From: Clostridiales bacterium
GTDB taxonomy: Bacteria > Bacillota > Clostridia > Saccharofermentanales > DTU023
DNA length: 10,143 bases
Assembly: GCA_004556455.1 (NCBI GenBank)
Contig: SFGY01000039.1
Location: 1-10,143, forward strand
Direction of reading: 5' to 3'
In this document: positions 6,602 to 10,143 of the stretch, piece after piece
How the letters are laid out: each line of letters starts with the position of its first letter
Numbering within the stretch: the stretch's first letter is position 1
Notes under the pieces: model-generated
What the model saw: the letters and a program-made list of their open reading frames with translations, nothing else
Databases searched by the model: none
What the model was told of the DNA's origin: nothing
Made by a program: the position numbers and the translations under genes

Positions 6602-6630
6602 TATAAATATAAACTCTACTGTTATGTGAA
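6602..6630 (-). promoter_or_regulatory. Putative promoter of the Cascade/adaptation operon
   Basis: On the minus strand TTCACA (6630-6625, 5 of 6 to TTGACA), a 17-base spacer and TTTATA (6607-6602) form a plausible sigma-70-type promoter just after the cas3 stop; an overlapping TATATT (6611-6606) is another possible -10. Transcription would start near 6595, leaving a leader of about 145 nt before cse1 that includes the mini-ORF and the crRNA-like element. No terminator separates cas3 from this region, so cas3 read-through may also feed the operon. Confidence 0.5.
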
Positions 6631-6639
6631 TGTAATTCT
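6620..6639 (+). promoter_or_regulatory. Putative Cascade target site over the cas promoter -35
   Basis: The plus strand at 6620-6630 reads TGTTATGTGAA, identical to the first 11 nt of the guide-like segment at 6527-6508; only one of the next nine bases agrees. The bases 5' of it are TAC (6617-6619), where a PAM would lie: A at -2 is acceptable for several type I-E systems, but C at -1 is not the E. coli optimum. The -1 base differs from the guide handle, so it would not be read as self. The site covers the -35 hexamer on the other strand and ends inside the cas3 stop codon. The same 11 bp could instead be one arm of a regulator-bound inverted repeat. Confidence 0.55.
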
Positions 6640-9600
6640 ATCCGCGAACGGTAGCCAAACCGCTATGAAGGGAATACTCCAAGACCTTGCCATTGAGCTC
6701 AGTCTGATACTCGCTATTCTCCCCCTGATGCATGACAAGAAGAAGCTGTCCGGCGAGCCATGGAGACTGCTGCCAGCATGATACGTATGGCCACGATTTG
6801 TCTTCTAGCTCATGGATAACGTTGTCGATGTCCTTGAGCGGGCAGATAGAAAGAGGCAGTCTTACGGCGCACTGCAGCAAGAGCGATGCCGCTGCACGTT
6901 CCGGCTCGCAGTCACAGGGAAGCTGCGCTCCCTTTGGCACATCCTTGCTGCCAACCCAGGGCATGAGGGCGATGCCGCCATCCTCTGTCTCTCTAACCAG
7001 CAGCACTTCGACAGTTTCCTGCGTATCGCGGACAGCACGTTGGCCTTTGTCGGAGTCTCTTGGATCTTCTTCCAGCACCTGCTGAGATTCGGCAAGCTCG
7101 ATCAGGCTGCCATCGTTTTTTGCAACTTTAGCAACATCATGCAGCAGGTATGTCTGCGCCCTTTCCGTCTTTCCCTCGTTCTTTTTCGATCTTTCTTTGC
7201 AGGCTTTCTCATACCTCGCCATCCATGCATCTGGGATGAGCGCCTTCACTGCATCGGAGTATGCAGTCCTGACCAGCCGCGGTATGTCATGTGGCAAAGA
7301 AATTTCCGTGTCTGCCCTTTCATCTGCCATCCCCAGCATCGCAACGCTTTCAAGCAGCGTCGCCTGGTCATATACGTTTGCTACCCCCAATGCGAATTTC
7401 GGACCATCCTCGCTCCATTCGGAAATGCCCCTGATGAGGCACCGTGCCCGTCTCAGCGGCTCTGGGCGACTGCATTCTGCAGCTCCTCTTGCATGCCTGT
7501 GCGTTCTGCCCAAGCGCTGCAGCAACAGGTCAATTGGTGCAATATCGCTTATGAGCACATCGAAATCGATATCGAGCGACTGTTCGAGAACCTGTGTCCC
7601 GACAACGACAAGAAGGGCAGGTCTCATGCCATTCTCGACAGTTGCCTCGGGACCCAGCTTATCCCTCAGGCTCTTCTCTCTTGCAAAACGATCTATATCC
7701 ATGAACCGGGAATGATCCAGTACAACTGCATCCTGTCCGAAGCATCCAGAAAGCACCCGCTCTGCCGCCTGTGCGCGACCTACCGTATCGCAGATGATGC
7801 CCACGCAGCCTCCATCCTTGAGGAGCTGCTTCAATGTCTCTGCAAGAGTCTCGATATCGTCTCCGATAAACTCGGCACTGACGGTGACACTGCGTCCAGA
7901 TGCTGGAACTTCAGTCCACTTCTCTTTTAGCCCCTCCGTATAGGTCAGAAGCGGATATGCGCCGAGTGCAGGTTCATCCGCAGCGGCTGATTCATCAGAA
8001 ACAGCAGAGGCCAATTTCTTCCTGAGATATGGAGGCAACGGTTTTGCGGACTTGTTATCTGCAGGCCCATCAGCTGCCCCTCTGCCAGAAAGATATGATC
8101 TGACCATGCTCTCTTGCTGGCCAATAGGCAATGTGGCTGAGAGCAGTATTGCTGGCACGTGCCAGAATCCTAGCCACTCCAGAAGCCGTTCGAGATACTG
8201 GCGCATATAGAGGTCGTAAGCATGACACTCGTCGATGATGACGACCTTGTTCGTTATGGCAAGCTGGCGAAGGGACAGATGCCTCATGCAGAGAGCTCCC
8301 ATGAGTACCTGGTCGACCGTGCAGACCACAAAGTTTGAAAGCATGCCACGCTTGCGTCCCAGCATCCATTCAGAGATTGTCACACCATCCGCTTTGCCAT
8401 CATCGTCTGTATGGACCTTGCGGGACGCTCTCCAAGATTCTCTGATGATGCCCTGGAATTGCTCGTTCAGCCGCGATTTGCCATGTGCCAGATAGATGCT
8501 TTTCTCATCCCCTCCTTCTGCTTGAGGAAGACGGTCAAGCCATTCATCGACACGACTAAACATTGCATCGGTCGTTGCCATGGTCGGCAGAGCCACGCAG
8601 ACGCCGCCCATGCCGCAGCGATATGCCATAAGCTCTGCAGCAGCAAGAGCTGCCTCCGTCTTTCCCTCTCCCATAGGAGCTTCGATGATGAGGAGTCCGG
8701 GATCTTTCGTCTCCCAAGCAATCTTTGCAGCAGCGACCTGCACAGGCCGTGCATGCGCCCCTGCAGGAAGATTGAATCTCGATGCGAAGTATTCTTCGAA
8801 CGGCTGCACGACAGGAGGCTCTTCATTCCATGACGGAAGTATCGATGCGTTCTGCCAGGCTCTATCAACTCTTCCCTTCAGCTTTTCATCGCCAATCGAG
8901 TCATAGACAGAGCAGGTAGGGAAAAGGTCCTGGTTGCTTGCCAGCCAGTCTGCCATGATGAGGAAACCGTCTACCAGGCTCTCTGTAGCCACAGTCAGAT
9001 GGTGATGGGCGATTCTCCGGAGATGCGCTTCATCGATACCTGCCATGCTCAGGGCATGATCGATGAGCTCGTTCTGGACTTCCTTCCAATTGCCGGCGCT
9101 TTCTGTCCATCCAAGCTCCACCAGCTTGCCTTCTCCATCGCTGATGCGGGAAAGGCTGGGGAAGTTGCCATGATGAGCACCGATGATGCTTGCGATGGCG
9201 TCTATCTGTCTCTTGCAGTGCCAGGAATCCTGCTGCTCTTCTTCGCCGAAGACCTTGGATTCGAGGTAATCGGCAAGGATAATCTCGCCGGCTATAGGGT
9301 GTGTCGGATCTTTCTCATTTCGTAAGGTCTCTCGAACATGCAGGCCAGCCTCTTCCGGCATGCTCCGCAGATCGGTTTTCGCCTCGAAGATCGGAGTTGC
9401 CTTTCCGACATCATGAGCCCCGCAGATGAAGATGACGAAAGCCCTCGCAAGCTGCTCGTCTCCATCAAATGCCCCAGCAATGACTTTGCGTGTCGATTTC
9501 GGGAGCCATTGATCCCAAAGCTTGCCTGCAATGCCAGAAGCATCGCTCAGATGGACAGAAAGTGGAAGCCAGGTCGGATCGCCCTCTTCATTGGGCTCGC

Positions 9601-9667
9601 CTGTCTTGCCCCAGAGGGAACGTGCCTGTTTGGAGAGCACATGCTGTACCTTTGCTTCTTCCGACAT
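6638..9667 (-). CDS. cas3: Cas3, HD nuclease and superfamily 2 helicase
   Basis: This protein of about 1009 residues unwinds and degrades DNA marked by Cascade. The N-terminal HD nuclease has H39 (SVHLSDA), H85-D86 (GAHDVGK), H123 (THPIAGE), H165-H166 (GAHHGNFP) and a later MADWLAS. The helicase has Walker A EAPMGEGKT (K336), DECH (479-482), SAT (510-512), TQVLEQSLDIDFDV and QRLGRTHR (717-724). All catalytic motifs are intact. The frame continues to an ATG at 9715, but that adds an odd hydrophobic MKAGLLSICLLQ. I chose the ATG at 9667 (MSEEAKVQHVLSKQARSLW) because it starts like other actinobacterial Cas3 proteins and has GGGTGAT just upstream. No convincing promoter is visible before it. It may be transcribed separately from Cascade, given the 187-base gap downstream. 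Confidence 0.96.
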   Translation of the reverse strand: MSEEAKVQHVLSKQARSLWGKTGEPNEEGDPTWLPLSVHLSDASGIAGKLWDQWLPKSTRKVIAGAFDGDEQLARAFVIFICGAHDVGKATPIFEAKTDLRSMPEEAGLHVRETLRNEKDPTHPIAGEIILADYLESKVFGEEEQQDSWHCKRQIDAIASIIGAHHGNFPSLSRISDGEGKLVELGWTESAGNWKEVQNELIDHALSMAGIDEAHLRRIAHHHLTVATESLVDGFLIMADWLASNQDLFPTCSVYDSIGDEKLKGRVDRAWQNASILPSWNEEPPVVQPFEEYFASRFNLPAGAHARPVQVAAAKIAWETKDPGLLIIEAPMGEGKTEAALAAAELMAYRCGMGGVCVALPTMATTDAMFSRVDEWLDRLPQAEGGDEKSIYLAHGKSRLNEQFQGIIRESWRASRKVHTDDDGKADGVTISEWMLGRKRGMLSNFVVCTVDQVLMGALCMRHLSLRQLAITNKVVIIDECHAYDLYMRQYLERLLEWLGFWHVPAILLSATLPIGQQESMVRSYLSGRGAADGPADNKSAKPLPPYLRKKLASAVSDESAAADEPALGAYPLLTYTEGLKEKWTEVPASGRSVTVSAEFIGDDIETLAETLKQLLKDGGCVGIICDTVGRAQAAERVLSGCFGQDAVVLDHSRFMDIDRFAREKSLRDKLGPEATVENGMRPALLVVVGTQVLEQSLDIDFDVLISDIAPIDLLLQRLGRTHRHARGAAECSRPEPLRRARCLIRGISEWSEDGPKFALGVANVYDQATLLESVAMLGMADERADTEISLPHDIPRLVRTAYSDAVKALIPDAWMARYEKACKERSKKNEGKTERAQTYLLHDVAKVAKNDGSLIELAESQQVLEEDPRDSDKGQRAVRDTQETVEVLLVRETEDGGIALMPWVGSKDVPKGAQLPCDCEPERAAASLLLQCAVRLPLSICPLKDIDNVIHELEDKSWPYVSCWQQSPWLAGQLLLVMHQGENSEYQTELNGKVLEYSLHSGLATVRG

Positions 9668-9778
9668 CCTCATCACCCGCTGCAGTAGGCATATCGATAG
9701 GAGTCCCGCTTTCATACAGCACTCTAAACCATGAGCCAGACAGAAATAGGTATTCGCGCTGTCGGGAATCTAACAGGA

Positions 9779-9803
9779 AGAGCCTCCCAGCATGGGAGGC
9801 TCT
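9779..9803 (-). terminator. Probable intrinsic terminator of ffh
   Basis: AGAGCCTCCCA / TGGGAGGCTCT is a perfect 11-bp stem with a 3-base loop, 39 bases downstream of the ffh stop. On the minus strand it is followed by TTCCTGTT, an imperfect U-tract. It should end ffh transcription before cas3 and marks the boundary between the housekeeping gene and the CRISPR locus. The stem is symmetric, so some effect on the other strand is possible, but no gene there needs it. Confidence 0.75.
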
Positions 9804-9842
9804 GACCAAACGCTTTATATGCAGTTGAGCATGAGATACGAG

Positions 9843-10143
9843 CTACCAGCCGCGCCTTCTGGAAGCACGATTGCCGCCACGGCCCATGCCGGGCATGCCG
9901 CCCATTCCAGGCATGCCGCCCATGCCCTGTGCCTGCCTCATCATCTGCTGGAGCTGACGATTGGAGATCTTGCCGTTCTTGGAAGCCTGCTGAGACATCT
10001 GGCGCATCTTGCCCATCATCTTGTTCATCTCGCTCCACTGCTTAAGGAGCTGGTTCACTTCCTGGACCGTCCTGCCGGAACCGGCAGCAATGCGCTTTCT
10101 CCTCTGGCCATTGATGGTCTTGGGCCTTGCCCTCTCCTCTTTT
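9843..10143 (-). CDS. ffh: Ffh, signal recognition particle protein (C-terminal part only)
   Basis: The last 99 or so residues of the SRP54-type GTPase that binds 4.5S/6S RNA and signal peptides and delivers ribosomes to the membrane. The frame is open to the right edge of the window. Near the edge it reads RPKTINGQRRKRIAAGSGRT, followed by VQEVNQLLKQW, the near-invariant M-domain segment that binds SRP RNA. Then comes the methionine-rich MNKMMGKMRQMSQQ helix and a flexible tail with GMGGMPGMGGMPGMG repeats and a basic end (NRASRRRGW). The NG GTPase domain lies outside the window. It is a housekeeping gene, so it marks the chromosomal side of the CRISPR locus. Confidence 0.96.
   Translation of the reverse strand, partial: KEERARPKTINGQRRKRIAAGSGRTVQEVNQLLKQWSEMNKMMGKMRQMSQQASKNGKISNRQLQQMMRQAQGMGGMPGMGGMPGMGRGGNRASRRRGW

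Noticed and set aside
6517..6630. TTCACATAACA at 6517-6527 and TGTTATGTGAA at 6620-6630 form an 11-bp inverted repeat and could be two operators of a transcription factor (the TGTGA half is CRP-like)
   Set aside because: Kept only as the alternative explanation. One arm begins exactly where a spacer should begin after a handle-like sequence and is followed at 20 nt by a good repeat hairpin, which an operator model does not explain. Each arm alone is not palindromic.
6812..7930. 372-codon plus-strand frame opposite cas3
   Set aside because: Fully antisense to intact cas3 helicase motifs; the product is Cys- and His-rich and domainless. It is a by-product of codon use in cas3.
9668..9715. Upstream ATG for cas3 (9715)
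   Set aside because: It adds 16 residues with a hydrophobic run unlike other Cas3 N-termini and has only a weak ribosome site. Not excluded.
9888..9930. Short tandem repeats (GCATGCCGCCCAT-like units) near the right edge
   Set aside because: They encode the MPGMGG repeats of the normal Ffh C-terminal tail and are not a separate repeat element.

Overview
The window carries a complete type I-E CRISPR-Cas locus on the minus strand. In transcription order (right to left) it reads: end of ffh, cas3, cse1 (cas8e), cse2 (cas11e), cas7e, cas5e, cas6e, cas1, cas2, CRISPR leader, first CRISPR repeat. The array itself runs off the left edge; only one repeat (positions 1-28) is inside. GC content is middling. 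The repeat family (CCCCGC stem, ATGATCC-type 5' handle) and the Ffh tail fit an actinobacterium, perhaps Bifidobacteriaceae or Coriobacteriia. I cannot name the genus and hold the phylum only moderately.

Layout: 1-28 CRISPR repeat; 29-137 AT-rich leader with a perfect 13-bp palindrome and a possible pre-crRNA promoter; 138-1495 adaptation genes cas2 and cas1 (4-bp overlap); 1532-6450 the five Cascade genes, packed with overlaps or gaps of 4-14 bases; 6451-6637 a 187-base gap between cse1 and cas3; 6638-9667 cas3 (HD nuclease-helicase); 9668-9842 a short gap with the ffh terminator; 9843 to the right edge the C-terminal part of ffh. No stretch over 300 bases lacks a gene. All substantial genes are on the minus strand and none looks broken.

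How the genes work together: Cas1-Cas2 insert new spacers next to the leader. Cas6e cuts the pre-crRNA in the repeat hairpin. Cse1, Cse2, Cas7e, Cas5e and Cas6e form Cascade around the crRNA. Cas3 is recruited to degrade the target.

The unusual part is the cas3-cse1 gap. On the minus strand it contains, in order, a plausible promoter (6630-6602), a five-codon ORF with a strong Shine-Dalgarno (6563-6546), a degenerate CRISPR repeat (6557-6529), a 20-nt spacer-like segment (6527-6508), and a second repeat-like element with a perfect hairpin (6507-6480), followed by the cse1 ribosome site. The first 11 nt of the spacer-like segment, starting just after an 8-nt handle-like sequence, match the opposite strand of the promoter over its -35 element (6620-6630). 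This is the architecture expected of a crRNA-like RNA that directs Cascade to silence its own operon (CreR-like), or of the antitoxin RNA of a CreTA-like toxin-antitoxin pair. I infer this from sequence alone; expression and repression are untested.
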